In this document: positions 24,397 through 48,287 of the stretch, in pieces
Numbering within the stretch: position 1 is the first letter of the stretch
Layout of the letters: every line of letters starts with the position of its first letter
Source: Thamnaconus septentrionalis
Taxonomy: Eukaryota; Chordata; Actinopteri; Tetraodontiformes; Monacanthidae
Direction of reading: 5' to 3'
Length of the DNA stretch: 64,000 nucleotides
Assembly: GCA_009823395.1 (NCBI GenBank)
Contig: CM020503.1
Location: 3,996,501-4,060,500, forward strand
Program-made: the position numbers and the translations under genes
The notes under the pieces: model-generated
What the model was told of the DNA's origin: nothing
Database searches by the model: none
Seen by the model: the letters and a program-made list of their open reading frames with translations, nothing else

Positions 24397-27300
24397 AGTG
24401 ACTGGTTAAAGAGTTTACTCCTTCATGATCAGCAGCCCTCCCGCCTGCAACGTGCACAGATGAACTCACCCTTGACTGTTTGTCTATGTGAATCCCCCCA
24501 CCACCACCATGCCGCCCCCATAGATCGGCACTAATGATACCCAAGTGCAGATCTTCCCTGTGGGTTTTCCTCTCTGCCCCTTCGCGTTTTTTTGTTTCCT
24601 TTTCTAATTTTTTAACCGGAGCTCTAAATTCCTTCATGGGGACCTTTGGTGACCTTTTGGTGTCATTGACGCAACCGAGCAGGAAGGGGTCAGTAACAGA
24701 GGTGCGAACTCTGAATCCGGCTGCCCTATTTGTCTTCACACGCCACAGGATTTTTCTGTGACCCCCCCCCTCCCACCTCCTACCCCACCCCACCACCACC
24801 ACCACCACCTGCACACATGTCGATGATGTTGGGAGAACAGCTCCGTTTAGCTGCCACCAAATGGTTGCGAGTCGTTCAACAGGAGCAACAAGACAGCATG
24901 TGTCGAAGGGGCTGGTCACCGAGGGTCAGCGGGGCGCTGATGAAAAACTCAGGTTCTGGTGACGTGTTTGAGACATTTTTGGAGCGAGCCGCCAGGATTG
25001 TTTAAGGCTGACAAACAGGGAACTGCAGAGAGGAGTGTTTGTCGATTGGCCGAGGTCCAGATCTCGACGCCGTGTGAACCTTGTGGACTGTTGATGTGAA
25101 CCGGATTGTGAAGTTTCTCCCCGTGCCTGGCTCTTTGCCTTCCAGTGCTGCTCCTGATATCACATAATACAACAGCAACAATCAAAGCACAATACAAAAG
25201 GGCCTGAGATTGACATTGTAAACCATGAGAACAGAAGTGCTGAGAGACTGTAGAGACACACAAGAAAGTTTGACGTCAGTTGTTGAGAAACATTAGAAAT
25301 TGCCAGATGAGGAGATTATTATCATCATCAGCCATTTAAAATAAACATACTTTGTTACTTTGTTTATCACTGAGAAGAAACTGGTAAATTTGAACTGTTT
25401 ATTCTGACAAAAATAAGAACATTTCAGCACATATTACGCATAAAGCACCTTAAGAGCGCTAGTTTGGTCTGTTTATTTATGACTTCTTTTCATTTTCTGT
25501 GATCTGCTCTCTAGCATTTTCTGGCTCGTTTTTTTTTTTAGGCGGCGGCTTGCTCCTAGCAAGGAAAGAACCCCAAGAGTAGATAGTTAGGATAGTTTAC
25601 AAATCAAACCTAAAAAACAAAACATCTTAAAATTGACATTGAGTTTAACTGGCCCACAACTACAAGATAATAAACATGAGAAGAAAAAGTATCTTCAGTC
25701 ATTTGGTTGCAGTATGTATTTGGTAGCCTGAAGGAAAATTGTCAGTCGTAAAATGTGGATTTAAGTGTCTGTTTTTTCTATACTTAATGTGGTGAGAATG
25801 AAATGAAAAGGCAAGAAAAGTTCATGTCCAGTTTACGCGTAAAAGCCAAATTAGAGACAACAAAAGGGGGCAAATTGAGTGCTGCCCGTGCCGGCAGATG
25901 CAGGAAGCAGGAAGCCAAAGGAGGGTATGGATATTTGTTGAAGCATGAATAATGTTTTCTTGGCTGAGGAGGAAGTGTAGCACTGTTTTGCTTGGATTCA
26001 ACCTGAGCGTGGACGGCGAAAATAGGAGCGTAATTGAAAGTCAAAGGCTGAGGGTGAAAAAAAATGTGGCCTTATCTTGTATGTTTGTTCACCTGGTTAG
26101 CAGGGTTAGCGAGTGAAGGACGTGAGGGAAGAGGTGGGGGGGTCCAGTGGGAGGGGGGGGCGTTTTTTTTTTGTTGTTTGTTTTTTTGTTTTGTACCAAA
26201 AGACCAAGTGTTGCAGTGTAAACATTCCAGAGGTGAAGCCATGAAAGGAGAAAGACTGATGACTGCCTGTGTGGGCCTGACAGCTGCCTCACCCGTCCAC
26301 AAGTCACTCAAGAGAGGCAGAGAAAAGACAGAGGACAGAGTCAAGTGAAGAAAAATAGTGGGAAAGACACAAAGCAGAGCAGGGGGATTAAAAAGGAGCG
26401 AGTAAAGAAAGGAAAAAGCAGGCAAGAAGTGAAAAAAGTGGCGTTCCAGGGAAGGGAAAAAAGCGACAGAATATAAGTATGGAAAAGAAATAAAAGCAGA
26501 ATGAAAAAGGAATTAAAGAAAAATGAAAATTTCAGACCAAAAATGTGGTTTCAATCGGTGGCAAAGTTGAGACGAAGGATGTTTGTTGGTCAAAATTTAG
26601 AAAAAAAGGCTCCAGCCACTGATGTTCGCTTAGGAATGTGTTGGCGCACGCACCCAGCAACGCACACACGCACGCGCGCAACTCTACACATCAACACACG
26701 GCTCCTATTAGACTGCGGTCGCCCTGGTTTGTTTCCAGCAAATCCACCTCGAGCAGATTCTGTACGTAGCGACATGGAAACATTCGATTGAGCCTGTCTG
26801 GGATGTATGAACGCTTCCCAAATCCCACAAATCGTCGGACACCCAAAGGCAGCAAGTCGGAGCTGCGGCAGGAAAGAGCTTTTTTTTTGTCACCAAGCGG
26901 TGCTGATGAGTTGTGGGGAGATTTGCCACCAATGCTGGGGGGCCTGCGTGTCGCAGGATTCCTGGCAAACAAAGCCGTTAACCAAGCAGCCTCCTGTCTG
27001 TCACCGCCACTGAGGACATCTCCATCTCAATAAACTCTTTTCTGCTGATTTTCTGGCCTTTATCATTTTTTCAAACGACTAAAAGACCATAACTGAAAAA
27101 TCTGCAATAGAAAAATTCGCTATGAATCGTGTTTTAGGTCACAGCAATATCCTGCCAGCCGTTTTAAAGGCGTTTATTTTTGTATTGTGGTCCATGGGAA
27201 ATATGCTTTTTGGGCCCATGGGATTTTTCTGCTGCAGTACCTCGAGTGGCCACTGGGGAAAATCGGTGCGCCACCATATTGCCAGTTCGGTATCCAGTTC

Positions 27301-29300
27301 TTATGATACATCCATGAATACGACACAGCAGGGACGCAGTTCTGATGTAGCTCCTCTGTCCAACCAAAATCTAACTGAGAGCGTTTTCAATGCACCGTTA
27401 ATCCATCTTTACTCCTTTACATTTAAAGAGGCAGGAGGTATGACAGTAGGATCAACTGTTCCGAGCCGCTCTGAGAGGCAGACGGTAGAAGCTTCACTTC
27501 GCACCATATGGCTGCTGCTAAAGAGATTAGTATGGACGCATGGAGAAACGCATGGGCTTTACATTATTCCCTCGCTTAATGAAAGATAAGCGAAAAGCAA
27601 CACTGAATTCTTTCCTCCACCCCTGACTGGCTTTGGCAAAGGTTTACTCAGTTGTCACATCTCGCCAGGGGGCGCTCCTCACATCAGTAGAAAGCATAGC
27701 GCTGCTGCCAACTGGCTCCACTGGCAGTAAAAACACCTGATTGGTCTTTTTCCAGCGGCGCACAAGGTTCGTCCACCTCCAAATGTTTTTGAAGCCCCTT
27801 AACCCCCCAAACGTTTAACCCCGCCCCAAATAGATCAGTGTTATTCCTGCCATGTGTCCCATGGGTATGTGAAACATTCCACCTGGCCTGTCAGGTTTGG
27901 AGCAGGACTATTAGCAAGTGTTACGTTTACATTTTTCATATTCATTTGCCGTTTTGGCAAATAACTGAGGGAATCACTGAGCGCTTTGTCTCTCCAGATA
28001 TCTATGAAATTCTTTGTTTTGATCCAAACAAGGGATTAGGCAAATGCAGGATTGGTGAACGCAAATGGGTCTAAATCATGCCAGGTGTAGAGATTAAGAA
28101 ATCAGAAAGGTTGTATCGCAGTGGTGAAACATTTCTGCACAAACCCTCAAAGAACATCTGTGATTGAAAGTCTGAGTAAATTCCAAATCCATTTTTTTGT
28201 AGTTCTCTGTAATTCCAAAGATCTTTTTTTGCCCTTACTACTAGACTTTCTACTACTAGACTAAGACCAAGTCTGTCTTCCTCATTATGCGCAACCTCTT
28301 GTCATCCATTGTCTTGTTGCCGACCCCTCGCACGCCTCCTCTCCTCAGTAGACAGCCAGCTGATCTATTTCCTCCTTGACAGGAGGAGTCAGAGCCGCTG
28401 GAGCATCCCGTCGGGGTCATCGCACCCAAGCCCTGCCCCGAGAAGCAGCCACCCCGCTGGGAGCAGCTCCAGAGATGAAGGATTAGAAGATAATCCAAGG
28501 TACGTTCAAGACCCTCCTGTTGACAACTCAACTCGCAATTCGTTCTCGCAGGCAGGCCGGCCGCAACAGAGACGACTTGAAATCTTCTGTTTCTTCGTTC
28601 TAGTCACACATTTCATTCTGTTTTTGGCAAGCGTAGCTCTTGTTCTGTATTTAAGAGCTGAAAAACATTTGGCTTTGTCGACCGTAAACAGCCGGGTTAG
28701 GAGAGTTCGGCGGCATGGGGAGCGTATGGGTTTATAAAAAGAGCTTTGCCTCCAGGGTCAACAGATACATTAGAGCTTTGGGGGAGGTGAGGGTCGACCC
28801 CCTCGGAGCCGCGGTCAAAGGTCTGCCGGGATAACAGGCCGAGACCAAACACACAGTCAACATATTAAACGCCCCCATGTGTGTTCCAGTAAGACTGCGA
28901 GTTATCACTTAGCGCAGAGGCTTTTCCTTGTTAAAGCGTGACCAAGGGTAATGATGTTTAGCCCTCATTAGGGGAGCGCAAATCCAATTGTGTTTGTGAC
29001 TTCATGGGAATGTGCAGCAGGGCCTGACGGACCTGGAAGACATTAGATTGAGTATCACACCTTGGTGTGGTGGCCCCCTCAGCTCTGGACTGAGATGATT
29101 CCCCTCTGCTGCTGCCGCTGCTGCTGCTGCTGCCTCCTCTTAAAACAGCAGCCAGGGGAAGCAGAGTGGATGGGCCTGGGTCTGCGGTCAGCGGCAAATT
29201 AGAGGGGCTGCCTTGGACCTGACGCAATCCCCGACTGGAAGCAGATCATTAATGAAGCCAGACGGGGCTTTTGCATGCGTGGGAGGCCCGCAGACGTTTA

Positions 29301-29331
<31 letters not shown>
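29301..29331. repeat. (CTG)n trinucleotide repeat
   Basis: About ten perfect CTG units in intron 1 of cdc42ep1; a second, shorter run lies at 29105-29133. Confidence 0.9.
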
Positions 29332-29333
<2 letters not shown>

Positions 29334-30827
29334 GCAGGGAAAGCTTTTAAGGAGAACAGTCAGTTTCTTCCATGGCTGCCTTTCGCTATGAAAACATTTG
29401 AGGATTCTTAACCCCACTGGGGAGAAACAACGTTAAGAGCACTGACCTAATGGAATACAAGTTTCACATTCCAATATTAAAACAGTTTATATGTCATGTT
29501 GTTGTTCTTCTTCTTGTAAACCAATGAAAAGCAAGGAAACATGATGACATATTAACACCAACTTAGATGATGTGTCAGACTTAATGCTTAACTTCCATTC
29601 ATAGTTTCTGCAGTTGTCATACAGCAGGATGAGTTTCACTCTTTAATATCACCAAACTGAAAGCTCATTGTATGCAGTTTAGCTTTGAGCTAAAACTGGA
29701 TCACGCTGGATATACTGGAAAACACCCCAGTTATTGACTGTCTTAACTTCCTCAGTCAGTTATAATCATAGTGTAATGAAGGCATCTGTTTTTGGATTAT
29801 ACTGGCTTTTTGACGCATTAGTGAATAATCGTTGCTTTTCTTGCTCCTCGACGATCCCAGGGCTGTTGACGCTGGGGGCTGCTGGAGGTTATCGGGGTAA
29901 TGAGATAAGATAAGTCCTGTCGCCGCAATGTAAAATTACCTTTGTGCGAAACTGCGCACACCGGACAAAGTGGAACAAAATGGATGCAGGATTTCCCTGG
30001 AAGTCCAACTGGTCCACGGATAAGAAGCAGGCTTTGGTTCCTCTCACAGAGGAGTGACTTGTGGTCTAAATTTAGATGGTTCCAGACCAGTGGATTTTTG
30101 GAACGCAGAACGATGGATGTGTCCAAAACACAGCGAGGTTGCTTTACAACTACATACAGGGGTTTTTGAAAGAAGAAAAGAAAAAAGGAGAGCACCATTG
30201 TCTTTCACTGAGCCTCATTTTCCGCAAATGAAAACACTGCCAATCTTAGCCAAGTATCTCGACACGCATCAAAATCAAATGCATCCCTGGACCCTCCTCC
30301 ATCTCTGTTCTTCTTCTCTGCAGATACTTCAATGATGTGACCGCGAGGCCGTTTACAGCTGGACTCTGCAGATCTATTTCTGATCCCGACGAAGCCAAAC
30401 CCTGAGCCGAGCGGGGGAAGCAGGCGACCCGACCGCACTCCTGGCCCGAGTCCGTCCCAGAACACAACTGCTCAGTGTTCTCTCTCCCTCCGTCGATGTT
30501 TGTTTAATCCAGCCGGCAATGCACGACAACGGAACAGCAGGAGGACAGAGTTTGGCCTGCTCGTAGCGAACACACACACTTGATCCGCTATATTGAAATA
30601 TCTGCAACCTGTGTGCCTGGATTTGAACACTTCCTCCTACTGCCTTTTTTGATTTTTACACATTTCCTGGTTTTGAAGGATTGCACTGCTTTTTTTTATG
30701 AACGCTCAAATGCCAGTTCCATCTGGCATCAATCTCTGAGGAGAGTAGTTTGAATCTGGATTAAGAGCCACCCGAGGGATTATTTCAGGCTAATTTTCCC
30801 GCTCAGTCCTCCTCCTCCTGCGTCGCC

Positions 30828-32639
30828 ATGAATCTCCAGGAGAAGCTCTCCGGCCTCAAAGGCCTGGTGACGCACTCCAGCAGCAAGCGGCGCCTCAAGG
30901 GCGACCTGACCCTGGACATGATCAGCCCGCCGCTGGGCGACTTCCGCCACACCATGCACGTGGGCCGCGGCGGCGACGTGTTCGGGGACACCTCCTTCCT
31001 CAGCAACCACGGCGGCTCGGCGGCCAATCACGGGAGCAACGGCGGCGACACCGAGTCCCTCTCCACGCCCGACAACAAGATCGGGGCCTTCTTCTCCAAG
31101 ACGCTGCGGCAGATCCGGAGGAGCTCCACGGACAGCCGGCCCCGGGGCGACACGCCCAAGGACCCCACGTCGCCGCCGCCGCCCCCCGTCTCGCCCATCA
31201 TCAAGAACGCCATCTCCCTGCCCAGGCTGGACGTGGACGTGCCCAACGGCAGCCCCACCGCCAAGGTGCTCTTCCCCAGTTCTCAGTGCACTCCCGAGGA
31301 GAAGAAGAGCTCTTACGGTAAGCACGCCCTGCGGTTCCTTCTGCACACTGCACATTGTCACGGCTGTACTGTTTCCATCCAGGACTTTCAGTGGAGCAGC
31401 CTCGCACAATCAGCCGCTCAGAAAAACTCACTGTGTTGAATTTGACGGCTCAATGTTTTAAGTCAATGCCTGTGAAGGTTCTCAGTCATCCAGGTCACCT
31501 TAAGGTAGAAGGGTTGAGTTTGGTCAACATTGCTCTGATGGAGAATTCATCTTCTAAAGGTCCCATATTTACTTATTTTAGATTTGAATACTTTTTTTTT
31601 TATCTTATCAGTCGAGAAGCCTCTCACAATTAATAATAATAATGACAAAAAACTACTTCATAGTTCCCCAGTCAACAGCATATATAGCCCTCTGTTTACA
31701 GCCTCCCACTACTATGCTTGGTTTTTAGCTCGTTGAAGGAAGGAGCACCTGGCTTGGTGTGTTTATAGTAATCAGGGAGAGGTGTCAGTGCCCTTTGTGG
31801 CATCACAAAGACCTGATATCTACAACTGTATCTTGACACACTTTCTGATATATGGGCCAAGCAAAACCAAATAGAGGAGGAACTTTTCTCATTTCTGGAG
31901 ATCACTCGGAGGCTATGGGCCAGTATCACTGCTGCTCAGCATGGGACCTTTAATATTGTTTCAATTTCAGTTTCCTGGTGGGTGTAAGTTGCTCATGTTT
32001 CAGTATTTGATAATAGTGGTGATAGTGTTGTGGTTCTGTCTCCTTGCTGGATAGAGCAGAACAATTTCTGACAATAAATTCAAGGAAGTGCACACAGTCT
32101 GAAAGACAGCAACATGCTGGTGGACACACTGGAAAGAATGAGGAAACTAAAGCTTCATGTCTAGAGAAAATGTGCTGGAGTTATTTATTTAAAAAAAAAA
32201 TTAGGTCTTAATTCTGAGGAGTTTTTCCACCAGCAAGGCTTTGGATCATTAAGACGGTGCCATAAATCTTCACTTGGACTTTTTAAACAGGATGCCATTC
32301 CACACAGAGACTGTGAGTCAGTGAATTGGGGGAGTGCGCGGCCAAATCCAGAAATAGTCCCTTAGATTGTTCCTCTAAAAATGAATGAATGGCGTCAGAA
32401 TAACACAAAACATTCAGGCAGAGGTCAGCTGAGTTGACGGGAGACTGCAGTCAGGTTGCAGCCGTGTGCGGAGCTCCTTCATCAGACTGGAGCCAGAGAT
32501 GGGGCCAGGTTCGCCCCAGACGTCCTTGTGAATCACCTGGTTCAGTCAGCAGGGCTCACACTGATAACACACATCCAGACACTGATGGCCACAGGCTGTC
32601 TGAGGGCCTGTTTGGGATGCCCTGGATTAACACCAGGCA

Positions 32640-32712
<73 letters not shown>

Positions 32713-34681
32713 AATTTGAAAACCAACTCCACATCAGAGACTCTCTGTCTTCAACTTGTCCCACCAAATGAGTCATTTTACAGTTTTTTAAGCCACAGCT
32801 ATGAAACTTATTGTGAGGTTTCTAATTGTGGGGGTTCTAATGTCAATGTAGGCGTGCTGGTGCCATTAAACACATTCCTACTTGGAATGGTTTTTTGGTA
32901 CTGTACAATGATTCCTCTGAATGTCGCTGGAACCGAGGGTCTGTTTCCCATGAACTGGTTTTCATTTACACGTTTGTTCCTCTTTAGACCATCATTTATT
33001 TTCTTTTTCTAAATTTTCTCTCTTCCGTTGATTCAATCTTGCCGTTTTGCTTTGAACCTCTCAGTCGTTCCGTCTGTCTGGCATGAAGATGTTTTCTGGT
33101 AACTGTATCTGCATCTGTTTGAGTTCCGCTACTTTGGAGTTTGAACTATTAAATCTGGCAGGGTCGACACGATGATTCACTCCCCACAGAGCCGAACATC
33201 TCAGCGCATCGTGTGTATTCGTCCGACACGGCGTGCTTGAAATTTGGTGTACATCGCCCCCTGTTGGAGGCAAACGATACATCGAAAAACTTGATCAGAT
33301 CCCGAGTTTCTCTTGAGCGCTGGTTGAAAACGGCATTAATGTAAATAAATCAGAAGTAATTTTGATGTGAGATTTTCAGCAGGACTTTAAAGGTGCATTG
33401 CCTAACATTTACAGATCGATTGGGTCTATTGGCATTGAATTAAGTGGAAGATACATTTTCGTTCACTTTAAATTATAAACACTCTTTATATTATACACTT
33501 ACATAAGAAGCAGGTCATTGCCACCCCTTGTATCTACAGTTGCCCAGCACTTTGTTCTGCCCAGCCCTGGCTTTCTGATTGTACTCTGATATCACAGCAA
33601 GTTTAAAAAAACGCATGGACAAAGAGCAACAGATGTTCATTTGTTGGCAATTTTCTTTCATTAGCCGTAGATGCTACTATATTTATCATACTCTTGCTTA
33701 AAAAGAGATTCAGTCTTTCTGAGGCTGAATTTGCCCTGATACAGAGAATAAATTGTTCCGCAACATTGCCAAAAGGACGAGTTAAGTGTGTGAAAAGGAA
33801 AGGCTTTGGTTTTAAAAGGGTTCTGCTGCACTGCGACCTCATTTTTCACCAAAGCCAGCTAATCAGCTCAGACCACAACACCCAGCCAGATGGCCCAGCC
33901 TGCCTATTCGCTCTCTCATTTGTCAAAGAAGGCAAATGTTTCCAAAATAACAGACTTCCTCTTCATCTTCTGCTGCCTGTGTCTCCTCCCAGGTCTGGAG
34001 TCAGGTTTCGTCACTCTGCCTCGTCTCTCCCGCTCCGAGCGTCAGCAGCCTTCCATCTCCCTGCCCACCTCCTGCTCCCCGAACATCCACCGGGGCTCCC
34101 TGACCGACCCCGCCGACGCCATCCTGGCCACCCGGGCGTCGTCTCCCCACGCCAAGCCCACCACCACGGCCTACTCCGACTCCCTGCCCTCCCTCACCTC
34201 CCTGGACACCTTCACCTTTGACCTGGGCCCCTCCTTGATGAGCGAGGTGTTCAGTCTGATCGACGGCCACGCGGACGAGCACGGCCTGGCCTGGGAGGGC
34301 GAGGAGGTGGGCTCGGCGTGCGGGATGACCAACGAGGGCTCGGAGATGGACTCGGCCACCATCTCGTACGTGGATTCCCTGCTGAGGGAGGACTGCGGCA
34401 GCCGCAGGAGCCCGCAGGCGGCCGAATGGGGGGAAGAGGAGGAGGAGGAGGAAAGGAGCGGCGTGACGGAGGTGCCCGTCAAAGTGTGCGACTTGGCGCT
34501 GGGCTCTGCTGAAAGAGTGAGGATGGGGATGGGGATGGAGAGCGAGCGGTTCCGGAGCGCCACCGATGTGCTGGCGCGCCACTACGGCGGCAGCTACTCA
34601 AAGGGACACGGCAGGATGGAGGTCGTCAAGAAGGGCGTCTCCTACAGCTACATGGACGACGAAGATGAAATCAAAGTCTGA
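30828..34681 (+). CDS. cdc42ep1: CDC42 effector protein 1 (Borg5), 2 coding exons, 392 aa
   Basis: Borg proteins bind GTP-loaded CDC42 through a CRIB motif and organise septins and actin beneath the membrane. Coding exons 30828-31317 and 33993-34681 join in phase 1 (donor TACG|GTAAGC, acceptor CTCCCAG). The CRIB motif is at residues 32-46 (ISPPLGDFRHTMHVG), followed by GRGGDVFGDTSFLSNHGG, which matches CDC42EP1 best among the five Borgs. The BD1-like block SPIIKNAISLPRL comes later. Across the intron the frame reads SSYG-LESGFVTLPRLSRSE, then the BD2-type block FDLGPSLMSEVFSLID, an acidic run and the family C-terminus YMDDEDEIKV. Length is about that of human CDC42EP1 (391). The ATG has a good context (GTCGCCATGA). 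A further 5'UTR segment probably spans 30324-30827. Intron 31318-33992 contains a MITE and a GT repeat. Confidence 0.93.
31557..31950. mobile_element. 394-bp TA-flanked MITE (AAGGTCCCAT ends)
   Basis: The element starts AAGGTCCCAT and ends ATGGGACCTT, perfect 10-bp inverted ends, each next to a TA dinucleotide (31555-31556 and 31951-31952) as in Tc1/mariner insertions. It contains AGCCCTCTGTTTACAGCCTCC-like sequence also found at 37689, and the 'GAGAGGTGTCAGTGCCCTTT' block shared with other copies. No coding frame. It lies in the coding-region intron of cdc42ep1. Confidence 0.7.
32642..32710. repeat. (GT)n microsatellite, about 68 bp
   Basis: Perfect GT run in the second intron of cdc42ep1. 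Confidence 0.95.
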
Positions 34682-35235
34682 GACGAGCAAGTCTTGCCAC
34701 TTAAGAAATTGACTGCGCGAGTCCCACGTCCTTAATATCTCCTGTATATATTTTTTCAAAAACTTTTACACACAGCCATGCTTCAAGGATGTACAGTTTT
34801 AAAGCTTTGTTGAATGTGTCTGAAAACAAAGAGTGAGTGAATGAAGCAGCGAAAGACTCAAGATGTGAGACATAAAGGGAAGAATATTTCTTTTGACCCC
34901 GAAAAGGTTTTTGATTTAAGGTCAGAATGAAAGTGTGGATGAAGAGTGAGAATGTGCCGGAGAAAGATTGTCTTCAAGAAAAATTCAACATTACCCAAGG
35001 CGGAAGTTACAAGGCCTGTCATTCACTTTATACTCGTCACACTTCCTCATATATGAGGGGGGAAAAGTTGCAAGAGAAAAAGAGGAATACATAGTTACGT
35101 TTTACTTTCACTTGCTTTCTATCGGTTTTTAGCTTTTCACTCAGGAACACTACCAGGACACTTATAAAGATCAGGAGCCTCAGGCCTCAAATCGGAGAAA
35201 CATCCCTGATTAAACTTCAGTGTGAGGGAATTTAA

Positions 35236-35576
35236 AGGCCCAATGTGTAACATTTAAAGGCATGCATTGGCTTGAAAAGAATTTAAAAAAGAGGGGAAAA
35301 GCAGGTGTTTTTTTAACTCATTGGTAATAAATGTTTATATTCACGAAAAAGAGCTGGCACACTTTTATGGTAGCGCCACCATGTGTCTGCTGTAGTCCAG
35401 AGTGAGGATCTGCTTGGACATTCACGATTGTCCACTGACGTCACAGATGGCTTGAGTATAATGTAAGATTGTGACATCAGAGAACAGGAAACCTCACTGC
35501 AAACACTGTTATTTAAACCTGGCTTGCAGTGTGCTTTTTTACCACAAGATGCCGCCAAATCTTACACATTGGGCCC
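35236..35576. mobile_element. 341-bp TTAA-flanked MITE inside the cdc42ep1 3'UTR
   Basis: Both ends abut TTAA (35232-35235 and 35577-35580), the piggyBac-type target. Left end AGGCCCAATGTGTAACATTT and reversed right end GGGCCCAATGTGTAAGATTT agree at 18 of 20 positions. It sits between the cdc42ep1 stop (34681) and its poly(A) signal (35870), so it should be transcribed as part of the mRNA. Confidence 0.7.
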
Positions 35577-35869
35577 TTAAGCGAAGCAGGGGTTCAGTAG
35601 TTGCTACTAAAGCCTAAAACATATTATTTCTCATTTTAAGCTGCAGTCCATTTATATTTCTCATGCACCTTTTATGATTATGAAGTCTGACTCCTATATG
35701 GTTTTGTATAGAAGAGGGATCATTTATGAATTGTTTCAATTGTCTATGATGATATCAACTGACCTCTTATAATTTTGTATTTACAGTATGAGCACCTGAG
35801 TAAACAGTGCAATGCAAATCCATATGCTGCCATCAGTTTAAGTGACATATGATGACTATAAAAACTGAA

Positions 35870-35875
35870 AATAAA
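35870..35875 (+). terminator. cdc42ep1: Poly(A) signal AATAAA of cdc42ep1
   Basis: AATAAA followed by GT/T-rich sequence, 1.19 kb after the stop codon. Convergent with sh3bp1, whose own signal is about 0.4 kb away. Confidence 0.6.
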
Positions 35876-36257
35876 GGTGTTTTTTGTAAAAAATAAAAAT
35901 AAAAAAATTGAAAATTCATGTACTTAGTTTGTCAAATGGACAGTTATGTTTTTTCTTGTTTCTAAGGAATTAGTTTTCAGCTTCAATCATTGTTAGAAAA
36001 TGCACAACTATTGACTTGGAAGCTTAAACTAGGAGTCTACCTTGGGACACCAGAAATTGTAATACAATGCATTTTGTCTTTAATTGCATTGCTATAATCC
36101 AGAGGCTTTCACAAACTCAATATTTAATAAAAAAAAAAAAAAAAAAAAGGTATGTCAAGAATAAATAAATAGCTGTGTTCCAAACCACATATAGTATACT
36201 TCAGTACGCTGCACTAATCCTGACATGGGTAGTGTTGTCCCAAATCTTCTTTTTCTA

Positions 36258-36263
36258 TTTATT
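36258..36263 (-). terminator. sh3bp1: Candidate poly(A) signal of sh3bp1
   Basis: TTTATT on the plus strand reads AATAAA on the minus strand. It is the first such hexamer after the sh3bp1 stop at 36818, giving a 3'UTR of about 0.6 kb. Confidence 0.5.
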
Positions 36264-36339
36264 TTAATAACAAATTGCAAAGACAGTAAAAACATTAATT
36301 TATCGCACAGGAGACAAATGAACACAAAAACGTGAACGT

Positions 36340-36440
36340 CTGATTTCAGTGTCCTGCCATGGCGAGTTAGCGGATCCTGCTGTTAGCATCCCACTAGCAC
36401 CACCGTGCCCTAAAATTTTACACAATTGTGCTCTCACAAT
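36340..36440. repeat. Repeat copy related to 37400-37490
   Basis: CTGTTAGCATCC...GTGCCCTAAAA...CACAATTGTGCTCTCACAATA matches CTGTTAGCATCC...GTGCCCTAAAA...CACAACTGTGCTCTCAGTATA at 37428-37485 in the last intron of sh3bp1. It probably belongs to an old interspersed repeat. Confidence 0.55.
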
Positions 36441-36817
36441 AAATATTTATCACAGAAGTATGTGATTTGGAACACATCAGTTATAATGGTGGCACTAAAA
36501 TTGATATTAAACCTAAAAGGTATTGAACAGTAAAGGCTGAAGAACAGAAACAATGCAGACGAATAATGAAGCGTTGCCTCTATTTTGCAAAAGAGATACT
36601 CAAATACAGCTTGTACCAGCTGCTCCAGTACAGCAACCTCAACATGTTGACAAAAAAAAACAACAATCAGGATGTAACTGAACTCTTTGCAAATGCACAT
36701 TATTGTAAATGTATTTTGATGCATTGACGGTATTCTCGTGGCCAGATGAACACCATCTGCACCTGTACAACAGTCACATCATCTGTACACAACCTACCAA
36801 GCCACACTTTTCATTCC

Positions 36818-47595
<10,778 letters not shown>

Positions 47596-48248
47596 GCTGG
47601 CAGTGGGGGGGTCAAACAACTTTCCCTAGGGGTCCGTTTGTCCCGATCCAAACACGTCCACGCAGAGGTTACTTCTTGAGGTCAAGAACGGGTTTTGGAC
47701 CATGTGCCTGTCTCCGTGCGTGCTCGAGCGCCAGTTTTTGTTCTCGTTTCAGCAAGCGTGTGCGCTCCGGAGAATCATCTAACACCACTAGTGAATGAGG
47801 AAGTTGCACAAATGAACTGTCAGCTGTGGGGAGGAAGAGACATTGAAAGTTGTTTTTTTAATATATGCATATTGGAATCAGTCTGACTTTGATTTTACTG
47901 TTGGAAATACAGTTTCTGAAAATCAAGGAAAGATCTAATGTTGTAAAACCGTTGCCTAGCAAGACAAAAAAATATTCCTTATTCTACAGAATTCAATGCA
48001 AGTACATTACTGTAAGCATTTCAATACACTATATATATACTATATTATAAACTTTAGTAAAACTGTTGTTTTACTAAAATTTATAATCAGCAATGAATTT
48101 GACAATGTTGTGGGATTGTAATATGCAACTTTGCCACAGTTCTGCTTACGATTAAAGGGAAATGTTCAAAACATTTGTCAAGCTATTATAAGTTGTGTGT
48201 CACATCCTAAAGAGGAAAGTGTCAGCGATGAAGTTATTTTTTGTTGTA

Positions 48249-48249
48249 T

Positions 48250-48286
<37 letters not shown>

Positions 48287-48287
48287 G
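48249..48287. repeat. (GT)n(AT)n microsatellite between sh3bp1 and pdap1
   Basis: Short compound repeat. The interval 47600-49100 shows no other clear feature. Confidence 0.85.

Larger units (their letters stand above)
23141..30323 (+). other. cdc42ep1: 7.2-kb intron 1 of cdc42ep1
   Basis: No coding exon was recognised. It holds a MITE-like element (24109-24396), a CA repeat next to it, CTG trinucleotide runs (29105-29133, 29301-29331) and otherwise unique AT-balanced DNA. A frame near 28309-28737 has one hydrophobic stretch but no ATG and no family resemblance. Confidence 0.55.

Noticed and set aside
27122..27589. 155-codon frame in cdc42ep1 intron 1
   Set aside because: No domain, no splice signals and composition like the surrounding intron.
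28309..28737. 142-codon frame with a hydrophobic stretch (FCFFVLVTHFILFLASVALV)
   Set aside because: It has no ATG at the start, no splice context or family resemblance, and lies in an intron. One chance hydrophobic run is not enough to call a membrane protein.
30780..31409. 209-codon minus-strand frame
   Set aside because: Antisense shadow of the first coding exon of cdc42ep1.
34001..34582. 193-codon minus-strand frame
   Set aside because: It is the antisense shadow of cdc42ep1 exon 2, open because the exon is GC-rich.
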